Of a stretch of DNA of 50,438 bases, positions 1 to 7,536 are shown piece by piece. Position 1 is the first letter of the stretch; each line of letters starts with the position of its first letter. The translations under genes were made by a program, and so were the position numbers. The DNA lies in assembly GCA_036273455.1 (NCBI GenBank), contig DASUHP010000043.1, positions 1 to 50,438 of the forward strand, in the 5' to 3' direction. Origin of the DNA: CAIYRG01 sp036273455. GTDB taxonomy: Bacteria > Pseudomonadota > Alphaproteobacteria > Micropepsales > Micropepsaceae. The notes beneath the pieces are model-generated. The model ran no database searches and was not told the DNA's origin. It saw nothing but the letters and a program-made list of their open reading frames with translations.

Positions 1-54
1 CAAAATCGACGCCGACCCCATAAGCAGGGCGAAACGCGACGCGGTTGAATTCAT
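1..54 (-). CDS. TonB-dependent receptor, N-terminus only (runs off the window)
   Basis: Only the first 18 codons are present. They encode a signal-peptide start (MNSTASRFALLMGSASIL) that closely matches the start of the complete receptor at 389-3643 (MHTTAMRLATLMGSAS). A strong ribosome binding site, GGGGGAGAGG, lies just before the ATG. The gene is read leftward out of the window. By likeness to its neighbour I infer an outer-membrane TonB-dependent receptor, a paralogue arranged in tandem; no plug or barrel sequence is visible to prove it. Confidence 0.55.
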   Translation of the reverse strand, partial: MNSTASRFALLMGSASIL

Positions 55-200
55 CCTCTCCCCCTTTAGGCGCGTGCAGCGACGCGCATTTTCCCGGATC
101 AGTATTGTCGCACAGGCACTTGTGATGCCGACGATGCTCCGGAGACTTATCCGAGGGTGGAAGAATTCAGCAACCCGTTCGGCGCGAATTGTCCCGCATG

Positions 201-240
201 TGTCCCAAAATTTTCTCGTCTGTGGCAATAATGACGCAAT
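201..240 (-). promoter_or_regulatory. upstream motif pair shared by the two receptor genes (copy 1)
   Basis: TGTCCCAAAAT at 201-211 is repeated exactly at 3801-3811. The 20-mer at 221-240 (starting TGTGGC, ending CAAT) matches 15 of 20 positions at 3831-3850. Both copies sit about 150-160 bp before the start codon of a receptor gene. The inner spacing differs by 10 bp, about one helical turn. This suggests a common regulator or promoter, or simply ancestry from a gene duplication. The rest of 55-388 shows no gene. Confidence 0.35.
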
Positions 241-324
241 ACACGCCAAACGGGCATGTTTGGGGGCGTTCGCCATCTGATAATCGAGGACGGATTTGTT
301 CCGTCCACCGATTATTTATTCGCT

Positions 325-380
325 GCCTGCGGCTTATCGCCGACGGGCGAACACGGCCGGCGCCACAACGGACGCCGGCC
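325..380 (-). terminator. possible terminator hairpins after the receptor gene
   Basis: Just beyond the receptor stop codon there is a perfect 8-bp stem (GGCCGGCG at 355-362, CGCCGGCC at 373-380), followed leftward by a second imperfect stem at 325-348. No T-run follows in the direction of transcription, so intrinsic termination is uncertain. Confidence 0.3.
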
Positions 381-388
381 ATGCGGAA

Positions 389-3300
389 TTACCAGTTCTT
401 CACCAGGGTCAGGCCGATCACACGGCCCTGGTTCGGCCGGTTGATATCGTATGCTGCCCAATTTCGCGTGCTGGTCGATGGGCCATATTCAAACGGCGAA
501 TGTACGCCCATGAGATTCTGCACTACGAGTTGGATTGTCAGATTCTTCAGGTAAGTCAGCGCCGGCATGTCACCAGTGTTGTAGCCGAACGACAGATCGA
601 CCGTGACGAAGCTCGGCTCGATCGTCCTGAAGTTGCTGATCGCACAGGGGAACGTACCGCCGGCAATAGTGCCTCCCGCGGCCGCGCACTGGAAGTTGAC
701 ATTGGGCGGCACCGGCCAGCCCTGGTAATAATGCGACGAGTAATTCACGAAGCCCGTCACGTTGAGCGGCCCGTCGCTCCAGCCCAGCCGTGCCCGGTAC
801 AAAAGTCTTGGCGAGCCGCCGCTGCCCGTTGTTCCTATCGCGACGCCGTTTTGAGGAACGCCTCCGACGACTTGGCCCGCGGTGTCATACAGATCGACGG
901 GCGGGACGCCGCTCACCGTCGAGTACCAGCGGTGCAGATAATAAGTGCCCGTGATTCCCGTGTTCCAGGCGCCGAGATCGCCAAGATCCAGATCGTAGCT
1001 CGCATTGAAATCGACGCCGTTGACGTGCTGGAAGCCGGTTCCCACTGTGCTGCCGTCATCGATCCAAAAGACGTTCGGCACATCAGCGTTACTGAGCTGG
1101 CTGTTGCGGTCGAGGAACGCCGCCGTCACCATTTTCTCAAATGGCGCACAGGTCGTCGGCGCTGCGTTCGCCGCAATTGGGCAACCAAGATCGCTGGGTA
1201 AGATGAAATGGAACCGTTCTGCAGGGTTGGCGAGATTGGAGGAACCCACATTGTTGAACCCCAACAGCGTGCCATTGACCTTCACGCTGTACCACGTCGC
1301 CTGAAGATCAAAGCCGCGCAATAGTGCGAACTGCGGCGCCAATTCGACACCTATGCTGTAATTATTGGAGGTTTCCGGAGCGAGATTGATACCGCCTTCG
1401 CGCGTCGCGGCTTGTCCGCCGGGCGTGGTGAAGGCGCGCAATTCGGGATGCGGGCCACCGGCCCAGTTGTCACCTCCGGGGAACGAACCGCAGGCAAAAC
1501 CCGCGGCGAACAAATCGGCCGCGGTGCTGCCGGCAGGCGGTTTGCCGCCCGAGCACTGAATCGGAATGGTTGTAGATCCTGCAACATCGGCAAAATTCCA
1601 TGCCGAGTTGGCATCGCTCGCGATTGTCGAAAACTCACCGGCATTGGCGAATCGGAACGAGGTGCCCCATGACCCGCGCACCGTCGCCCCGACAAGGTCA
1701 TCCACCAGCCAGGTGAACGCGATCTTTGGATTGCTGGTGCCGCCCTTCAGCGATCCACTGTACTGGTCGTGACGCCAGGAGCCTTCCAGATCCAGCTTTC
1801 GGACCAGCGGCAGATTGAGATTATCGCCGAAGACGGGAATATCGACCTGCGTGAATACTGCCCATACATTGTAAGGCTCGGAATCAAACAAGGGCGCGAG
1901 TGCCGGCTGTGTCACAGTGCCGGGGGCCGGAACGGTTCCCGCATTGTTCGCCGCATAGGTCACCACATTGTCGGCTTCGTAATCGCCGCCGACGGCCGCC
2001 TTCACCTGCCCGGCCGGCAAATCGAACAATGGACCGTCGAAGCGCCCGCCTTTTTCCTCGATCGAATAATGCTGTCCCAGCAGGCGCGTGCCCTGGATAT
2101 AGGCCAGGGTTGACGGTGCGTTGCACTGAAACGCGGTCGGATCGCAGAACACATTCAGATAGGGAATCGACGCCGGCTTGGTGACGTTCACAACATTGTT
2201 GCCGAGCGCGTCGACGCCGCTGACGGTACCGCCCAGCGCAATTGTCATCGAGTTCGGATTGACTGAATGCAGAATATATTGCGCCGTCTCATAGCTGCGG
2301 GAGTCATAAATCTGCCCGCTCCAGGCGAACGGCAGATCCAGGTTCAGGCCAAAAGAGTAACGGTCCGACAGTTCGTAGGCCGGAATGTGGGCCGGGACTT
2401 CCTGCTGGAAATCGTAGGAGACGAACAGGTTTCCTGGCGCACCCACAGGGTAATAGGGATTCGAGGTGGGGATCGCCAGCGTCCTGAGTTCGGCCGTCAC
2501 ACCCTGACTATATTCGGGAGGCAGTTGCTCCTCGACCCTGCGGTTGGTGTAAAAGCCGGTGAAGAAGAAGGTCACTCCCGGAAACAATTGCTGGTCGAAG
2601 GTTCCAACCAATGAGTTCTTCTGTTGCGCGCCTTCTTCCCATCCCTGCTTCAGCGGGTCGATTTCATTGTGCACGCCGGCGTTCGCCAGCAGCTGCGCCC
2701 ATGTCACCGCTCCTGCCCCAGGAGCGGTCGGACCGATCCCGTTTCCGCCAGGGTTGAAGTTCGCTCCCGCGCCTTTCGGTACCGAGAAGCAATTGGCGCA
2801 CACCGTGCCTGCACCGGACACCCCTTGTCCGTTGTTTACGGAAGGCTTTCCGGTCGACACCGTACCCGGCATCGAAGAGCCGATCGGAATTTCGTTATCC
2901 AGACCCCACGGGGTGAAATCGGCAGTGTAGTTCGAGTGAACCGTGCCCTTGATTTCGTTTTCGTTGGTCCATTCATAGGTCAGGGTGACGTCCCCGCCGG
3001 CCCAGGTCCGGCCGTATAATTGCGATGCCTGCAGCTGCATGCCGCCGCCGTCGGTCGGCGCCTGCACGTGCAACAGCGTCACCGCTCCGTCGAAGCCGCG
3101 CTTGAGAATGACATTGATCACGCCGGCGATCGCGTCCGATCCATAAGTCGCAGACGCGCCGTCGGCGAGAATGTCCACGCGATCCAGCGCGAGTGCCGGA
3201 ATGATCGAAGGGTCAATCGCGCACAGACCGTCTGCCTGCGGAGGAAATCGGATGCCATCCACCATCAGCAGCGTGCGTGGGCCGGTCTGGTCCAACCCGC

Positions 3301-3643
3301 GGATATTCACGCGAGTCTCGCGTTCCTGGTGACCGCCGGAATTCACCGCTCCCGGGCCGGGCGCGACATTGGCTTGCGGCACTGTACGAAAAAGATCGCC
3401 AATCGAGATATTGCCCGTCTGGGTGAAATCCTGGGTGCCGAGATTGGTCACCGGCACGCCGACCGCAGCCGTACCGTGAATCAGCGATCCGGTAATGAGC
3501 ACCTGTTCCGGCACCGTCTCCGGCGCGGCCTGCGCCATCTGCTCCTGCGCCACTTGCTGCGCATTCGCTCCGAAGATGTTCGTCAATGTCAGGAATGATG
3601 CCGACCCCATGAGGGTGGCAAGCCGCATGGCGGTTGTATGCAT
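389..3643 (-). CDS. TonB-dependent outer-membrane receptor
   Basis: A 1084-residue outer-membrane receptor, probably for active uptake of an organic ligand powered by TonB. It has a signal peptide (residues 1-28), then a plug domain (about 45-190) with VLITGSLI, RVNIRGL, the LMVDGIRF turn and DGASATYGSDAIAGVINV. A long 22-strand-type barrel follows, with a C-terminal aromatic residue (LVKNW), as outer-membrane proteins usually have. The start is placed at the ATG at 3643 because AGGGGGAG lies just upstream; an in-frame ATG 23 codons earlier has no such site. The plug resembles the large receptors of Caulobacterales- and Sphingomonas-type bacteria. The ligand cannot be told from sequence. It lies in tandem with the partial receptor at 1-54. 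Confidence 0.93.
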   Translation of the reverse strand: MHTTAMRLATLMGSASFLTLTNIFGANAQQVAQEQMAQAAPETVPEQVLITGSLIHGTAAVGVPVTNLGTQDFTQTGNISIGDLFRTVPQANVAPGPGAVNSGGHQERETRVNIRGLDQTGPRTLLMVDGIRFPPQADGLCAIDPSIIPALALDRVDILADGASATYGSDAIAGVINVILKRGFDGAVTLLHVQAPTDGGGMQLQASQLYGRTWAGGDVTLTYEWTNENEIKGTVHSNYTADFTPWGLDNEIPIGSSMPGTVSTGKPSVNNGQGVSGAGTVCANCFSVPKGAGANFNPGGNGIGPTAPGAGAVTWAQLLANAGVHNEIDPLKQGWEEGAQQKNSLVGTFDQQLFPGVTFFFTGFYTNRRVEEQLPPEYSQGVTAELRTLAIPTSNPYYPVGAPGNLFVSYDFQQEVPAHIPAYELSDRYSFGLNLDLPFAWSGQIYDSRSYETAQYILHSVNPNSMTIALGGTVSGVDALGNNVVNVTKPASIPYLNVFCDPTAFQCNAPSTLAYIQGTRLLGQHYSIEEKGGRFDGPLFDLPAGQVKAAVGGDYEADNVVTYAANNAGTVPAPGTVTQPALAPLFDSEPYNVWAVFTQVDIPVFGDNLNLPLVRKLDLEGSWRHDQYSGSLKGGTSNPKIAFTWLVDDLVGATVRGSWGTSFRFANAGEFSTIASDANSAWNFADVAGSTTIPIQCSGGKPPAGSTAADLFAAGFACGSFPGGDNWAGGPHPELRAFTTPGGQAATREGGINLAPETSNNYSIGVELAPQFALLRGFDLQATWYSVKVNGTLLGFNNVGSSNLANPAERFHFILPSDLGCPIAANAAPTTCAPFEKMVTAAFLDRNSQLSNADVPNVFWIDDGSTVGTGFQHVNGVDFNASYDLDLGDLGAWNTGITGTYYLHRWYSTVSGVPPVDLYDTAGQVVGGVPQNGVAIGTTGSGGSPRLLYRARLGWSDGPLNVTGFVNYSSHYYQGWPVPPNVNFQCAAAGGTIAGGTFPCAISNFRTIEPSFVTVDLSFGYNTGDMPALTYLKNLTIQLVVQNLMGVHSPFEYGPSTSTRNWAAYDINRPNQGRVIGLTLVKNW

Positions 3644-3800
3644 GTCTGGACTCCCCCTGTGCGCGCAAATCCAATGCGTTTTTCGTCGCGGATGGAGTTC
3701 AGAAGCGATCACCCGGGCAAGGGCGCGCTACACGGCACTCCCCACGGCGTGTCAAATCTATGCCAATCTGCGGCCTACCGCCGCAGATATTGGGTGCTTC

Positions 3801-3877
3801 TGTCCCAAAATGTCTCAGAATCTAACAATGTGTGGCTTAAATGGCACAATGAGATTGTGGTCTGCACAAGCCACAAT
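3801..3877 (-). promoter_or_regulatory. shared motif (copy 2) and inverted repeat upstream of the receptor
   Basis: This stretch holds TGTCCCAAAAT (3801-3811) and the TGTGGC...CAAT 20-mer (3831-3850), both shared with 201-240. It also holds a perfect inverted repeat, ATTGTGG at 3854-3860 and CCACAAT at 3871-3877, with a 10-bp spacer. The inverted repeat has the size and spacing of a dimeric-repressor operator. No counterpart of it was found near 1-300. The remaining intergenic DNA to 4024 shows no gene. Confidence 0.35.
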
Positions 3878-4024
3878 AACAGGTTGCACGACTTCGCAGT
3901 GTGTGCACTCCGCCCGCGTTGTGTTTGGCAATTCTGGCTCGCAGGTCGGCTGTAATCCCGGTGTAGAAATGCTCCGGAAAAGCGATGCTTTCCAGGACAC
4001 ACGTATGTCATAGCGGCCCCCATT

Positions 4025-4267
4025 CGGCGCATGCAATCAGCCCGCCTTCGCTCATGCGGAGCTCCGGTGCGGCAGCCTTCGCTAGCTTTACGCCCTGCCG
4101 ATTTGCTCGCTTGCCGAGCCGTAGCTCGCAAAGCGAGCGAAGGCTCGGCGCACGCAATCAGCCCGCCTTCGCTCATGCGGAGCTCCGGCGCGGCAGCCTT
4201 CGCTCACTTTGCGCCCCTGCCGATTTGCTGGCTTGCCGAGCCGTAGCTCGCAAAGCGAGCGAAGGCT
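4025..4267. repeat. 121-bp tandem duplication with long internal hairpins
   Basis: Copy 1 (4025-4145) and copy 2 (4146-4267) are near-identical direct repeats starting CGGCGC and ending GAAGGCT. Each copy contains a hairpin. In copy 2 the arms 4196-4214 and 4249-4267 pair at 18 of 19 positions; copy 1 has a more decayed version. The last bases coincide with the encoded CCA end of tRNA-Val, so the repeat lies immediately downstream of the tRNA in its direction of transcription. Confidence 0.85.
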
Positions 4268-4341
4268 GGTGGACGCGACAGGGATTGAACCTGTGACCCC
4301 ACCCGTGTGAAGGGTGTGCTCTCCCGCTGAGCTACGCGTCC
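4267..4341 (-). tRNA. tRNA-Val(CAC)
   Basis: A full cloverleaf is visible on the minus strand. The acceptor stem is GGACGCG/CGCGTCC with discriminator A and an encoded CCA. There is a D-arm AGCTCAGC...GAGAGC, an anticodon stem CACCC/GGGTG around loop TTCACAC (anticodon CAC), and a T-arm with GGTTCAATCC. It reads GTG codons. Confidence 0.95.
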
Positions 4342-4380
4342 GGCTTGGAATGTGGGCCTATCGAATTCCGGTTGCCGTCG

Positions 4381-4644
4381 TCAAGTCAAGCCGCCTTCTC
4401 CACCGGAGCCAGGCTCCTGAATCCTCTCAATGACCCTCAGCCGGCGGACAGTGAGTTCGTCGATTTCGAGACGCCGGAGGCGTGCATTGCCGATTGCCAT
4501 CCTTCCAATGGCGAGACTGCCAATGGCGAATGCACCAATCGCCAGCGCGCCGACCGCAAACGCGCCCAAGGCAAGCGCACCCGACGCGACGGCGCCTGTG
4601 CGTATCAATGGCAGATCTGTGCTTTGCCGCAATTGGATTGGCAT
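4381..4644 (-). CDS. small GALAIGA-repeat protein
   Basis: An 87-residue protein whose middle (about residues 17-52) is a run of five-residue repeats of the form GA(L/F)A(I/V), followed by a charged segment (NARLRRLEIDELTVRRLRV). The repeat recalls pentapeptide-type beta-solenoids, or a Gly/Ala-rich membrane-associated helix. I cannot assign a function. The start at 4644 is chosen because GTGGAG precedes it; an in-frame ATG 11 codons upstream lacks a site. It lies 36 bp downstream of the ABC ATPase gene in the same direction and could be its last operon member. Confidence 0.65.
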   Translation of the reverse strand: MPIQLRQSTDLPLIRTGAVASGALALGAFAVGALAIGAFAIGSLAIGRMAIGNARLRRLEIDELTVRRLRVIERIQEPGSGGEGGLT

Positions 4645-4680
4645 ATCATCTCCACATTCTTGTGGCCCGAAAGGCAACTC

Positions 4681-5787
4681 TCAATCCGGGCTCGAAGCCG
4701 TGAGCACAACACAGTTCTGCGGCCGAAGCCGCAGTTGCACGGTTTCCCCGTGGGGCGCGCGGTATGAAGGGTGCGTCCGCGCGGTCAGCATATGATCACC
4801 GGCCGCGAACTGAAACTCACTGAACTCACCCTGAAAAAGCCGGCCGGTGACGCGCGCCAGGATGATGTTTGCGCTATCCTCGCCCGTTGGAAGTGTCTCG
4901 ATATTTTCCGGCCGCACCAGCACGGTGACTTTGGCGCCGGCGGTTAGACGTTGCGCGTGGCTGGCACTGATGTCCCCCAGCGCTGAACGAATGCGCCACG
5001 TTCCGGGCTCACCGGCCGGTCCCAGCACAACGCCTTCGATAAAATTGCTGTTGCCGATGAACTCGGCGACGAAGCGGTCGCGCGGCTGGTCGTAAATCGT
5101 CTGGGGACGTCCGGTTTGCACGATCCGTCCGCCATTCATCACCGCGATCTCGTGCGACAGCGCCAGTGCCTCGGCCTGATCATGCGTGACATAGACGGTC
5201 GTGATCGACAACTCGCGCTGGAGCCGTTTCAGTTCCAGCCGCATGCGTTCGCGTAACCGCGCGTCGAGATTCGAAAGGGGCTCATCGAGCAGCAGCAGAT
5301 CGGGTTCCATGACCAGCGCGCGTGCCAGCGCCAGCCGCTGCTGCTGCCCTCCCGACAGTTTCGTCGCCTCACGTTCGGCAAATTCCGCAAGCGCCATCGC
5401 TTCGAGCACGCGCATGGCGCGGTCGCGGATCGCCCGGCGCGAGAGGCCGCCGCGCACTTCCAGCGGAAAACTCGCATTCTTCAGCACAGTCATGTGCGGC
5501 CAGATGGCATAGGACTGGAACACCATGCCAAAATTTCGCCGGTTGAGAGCGACGAAAATGTTGCGATGCGCGGAGAAGATGACGCGTCCGGCGGCTTCGA
5601 TTTCTCCCGCAACCGGCCGCTCCAGTCCGGCGATCGACCTGAGCGTCGTCGTCTTGCCGCAGCCGGAGGGACCAAGCAGCGTGAACAGTTTTCCTTTTTC
5701 GACCTCGAAGCTGATGTTGCGCGCAGCCTGTACCGGCGCCGAGGCGGCACTCCTGTATTCGGCGGTGATGTTCCGGACGCTGAGCAG
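4681..5787 (-). CDS. ABC transporter ATP-binding protein (FbpC/PotA-like), probable CTG start
   Basis: The nucleotide-binding subunit of an importer. It shows Walker A (GPSGCGKTT), Q-loop (MVFQSYAIWPH), signature (LSGGQQQR), Walker B (LLLLDEPLSNLD), H-loop (VYVTHDQ) and a C-terminal TOBE-type region with VRPEN. The reading frame opens only after the permease stop codon TAA (5788-5790), and no ATG lies before Walker A. The first codon after that stop is CTG (5785-5787), with GGGAGG five bases upstream, so the protein most likely starts there (LLSVRNITAEY), giving 368 residues. The first ATG (5526) would remove Walker A. Stop-codon readthrough that fuses it to the permease is an alternative. 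Confidence 0.9.
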   Translation of the reverse strand: MLSVRNITAEYRSAASAPVQAARNISFEVEKGKLFTLLGPSGCGKTTTLRSIAGLERPVAGEIEAAGRVIFSAHRNIFVALNRRNFGMVFQSYAIWPHMTVLKNASFPLEVRGGLSRRAIRDRAMRVLEAMALAEFAEREATKLSGGQQQRLALARALVMEPDLLLLDEPLSNLDARLRERMRLELKRLQRELSITTVYVTHDQAEALALSHEIAVMNGGRIVQTGRPQTIYDQPRDRFVAEFIGNSNFIEGVVLGPAGEPGTWRIRSALGDISASHAQRLTAGAKVTVLVRPENIETLPTGEDSANIILARVTGRLFQGEFSEFQFAAGDHMLTARTHPSYRAPHGETVQLRLRPQNCVVLTASSPD

Positions 5788-7521
5788 TTAAACCTCCCTC
5801 ACGCCGAAACGCCGCCCGAAGAGCTGCGCCAGCAGAACGAACACGAACAACGCGCCGATCAGCAGCACGCCAAGGGCCGAGAGCTGCACATATTGCCCAT
5901 TCTGCCACATTTCCCACAGCACGACTGAAAGCACCTCACTGTCAGGGCTATAAAGCAGCACCGAGCTCGACAATTCGCGGATCGAGACGATCACGATGTA
6001 GAGCCAGCCCGCCATCAGGCCCGGTTTGAGCAGCGGCAGAACGATCCGGCGGAATGCGGTGAACCAGCTTGCCCCCGACAGCGCCGCGGATTCTTCGAGC
6101 TCGGCATGGAGTTGCAGCAGCGATGACGAGTTGAAACGCATGCCATAGGGCAGGAAACGCGTGACATAGGCGATCAGCAGAATCCAGATTGTGCCGTAGA
6201 TGCCGCCGCCCAACGCCAGATAGGCGACCATGATCGCAACACCGGTGACGATGCCCGGCATCACCATCGGCAGCGACGCGATATTGTCGAGTAGCCACCG
6301 CCCAGGAATTTTTGTTCGCAACACCAGCCAGGAAATCACCGCCGACAGCAGCATGACGAGAGTTGCGGCGGCCAACGCCAGAAAGATGCTGTTCCAGACA
6401 ATGCCCAGCATTCCCGGATAATCGAGTATCGCGCGATAATTCGCAGGCGTCAGATGACGCAGCGCGGCAACCGACGGCGCGCTGTAAAACGGCTGAACCG
6501 ACGACCATAGCAACACAAGAAAGGGCAAACCGATCGCGAGCAGCGCGTACAGCGCGAGAAAACCCACCGCTGCATGGCGCCAGTGCCGCAAATCCTGCAC
6601 CCGGGGGCGAAATGCTTTCCCCGATACCGTGACGTAGCGCGATCCGTGCCGGGCAAGCCGCGATTGCCCGTACAACCCGATTGAGGTGATGACAAGAAGC
6701 GCCACCGCATAAGTCGACGCCACGCCCGTATCGCTTGGATAACCGTGAAGGGCTTCATAGATCGAAGATGTGAAAACTTCGATGCCCGCAGGCAATCCCA
6801 AGAGCGCCGGATTCTCGAAGGATTCGATGGAGCGCAGGAACAGGATCAGAAAAGCTGCTGCGAGCGCGGGGAACACCAGCTTCAATGTCACCCGGCGCAG
6901 CACCTGCAAGGTCGATGCGCCACTCATCAGCGCCGCTTCTTCCAGCGCCGGATCCATGGATTTAAACGCGGCGCTCATCAGCAGAAACGCGATCGGCGCA
7001 TGCTGAATCCCGTCCACCCAGATCATCCCGGCAAGGGTGTAGACATTGAAAAACACCCGCCCGGTGCCGAACGCCTGTTGCAGCAGCAGATTGAGAACGC
7101 CGATTCTCGGGCTCGCCAGCATGATCCACGATGCCGCAAAAAGCAGACCCGGTATCACGAGCGGCACCACGGAGATCGCGTAGAACAGCGGCTTCAGCGG
7201 CGTGTTCGTACGTTCATTGATCCAGGCGAGTGTGCTGCCGATGACCAGCGCCAGCGCCGCAGCGCCACCGGCAAATACCACCGAGTTCGACAACAGCTCG
7301 AACGTCTCGGCCGAAGAATAGACATGGATGTAATTGGCGAGCGTAAATGCTGCGGGATGATCGGCATCGGCCGCCGTCTCAAAGCTCTGCCAGATCAGGA
7401 AGCACAGAGGCACCAGCGCGAACCAGGCGACAATGATCGCGCAGACGCCGATGACCAGCCATTTGAGATCCAGCCGGGACCGGATGGTCTGGACCTGCGA
7501 TAGTGCTTCGGTCGCAGTCAC
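5788..7521 (-). CDS. ABC transporter permease, two fused membrane domains (FbpB-like)
   Basis: A 577-residue inner-membrane protein with about 12 hydrophobic helices in two halves, each carrying an EAA-type loop (AALMSGASTLQVLRRV near residue 198 and SAALSGASWFTAFRRI near 480). This double-length layout is typical of Fe(III)/phosphonate/thiamine-type importers (FbpB, PotBC fused). The start is GTG; the ribosome binding site is weak. It lies 15 bp after the EutA-like gene and directly before its ATPase, so the three form an operon. No periplasmic binding protein gene is present in this window. The substrate is unknown; a metal or a small organic acid is possible. Confidence 0.92.
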   Translation of the reverse strand: MTATEALSQVQTIRSRLDLKWLVIGVCAIIVAWFALVPLCFLIWQSFETAADADHPAAFTLANYIHVYSSAETFELLSNSVVFAGGAAALALVIGSTLAWINERTNTPLKPLFYAISVVPLVIPGLLFAASWIMLASPRIGVLNLLLQQAFGTGRVFFNVYTLAGMIWVDGIQHAPIAFLLMSAAFKSMDPALEEAALMSGASTLQVLRRVTLKLVFPALAAAFLILFLRSIESFENPALLGLPAGIEVFTSSIYEALHGYPSDTGVASTYAVALLVITSIGLYGQSRLARHGSRYVTVSGKAFRPRVQDLRHWRHAAVGFLALYALLAIGLPFLVLLWSSVQPFYSAPSVAALRHLTPANYRAILDYPGMLGIVWNSIFLALAAATLVMLLSAVISWLVLRTKIPGRWLLDNIASLPMVMPGIVTGVAIMVAYLALGGGIYGTIWILLIAYVTRFLPYGMRFNSSSLLQLHAELEESAALSGASWFTAFRRIVLPLLKPGLMAGWLYIVIVSIRELSSSVLLYSPDSEVLSVVLWEMWQNGQYVQLSALGVLLIGALFVFVLLAQLFGRRFGVREV

Positions 7522-7536
7522 AGTCGCCGTCCGCGC

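Noticed and set aside
296..1201. A 301-codon plus-strand frame opposite the receptor gene
   Set aside because: It is antisense to a clear TonB receptor, with Arg/His-rich composition and no domain; GC-rich DNA gives such frames by chance.
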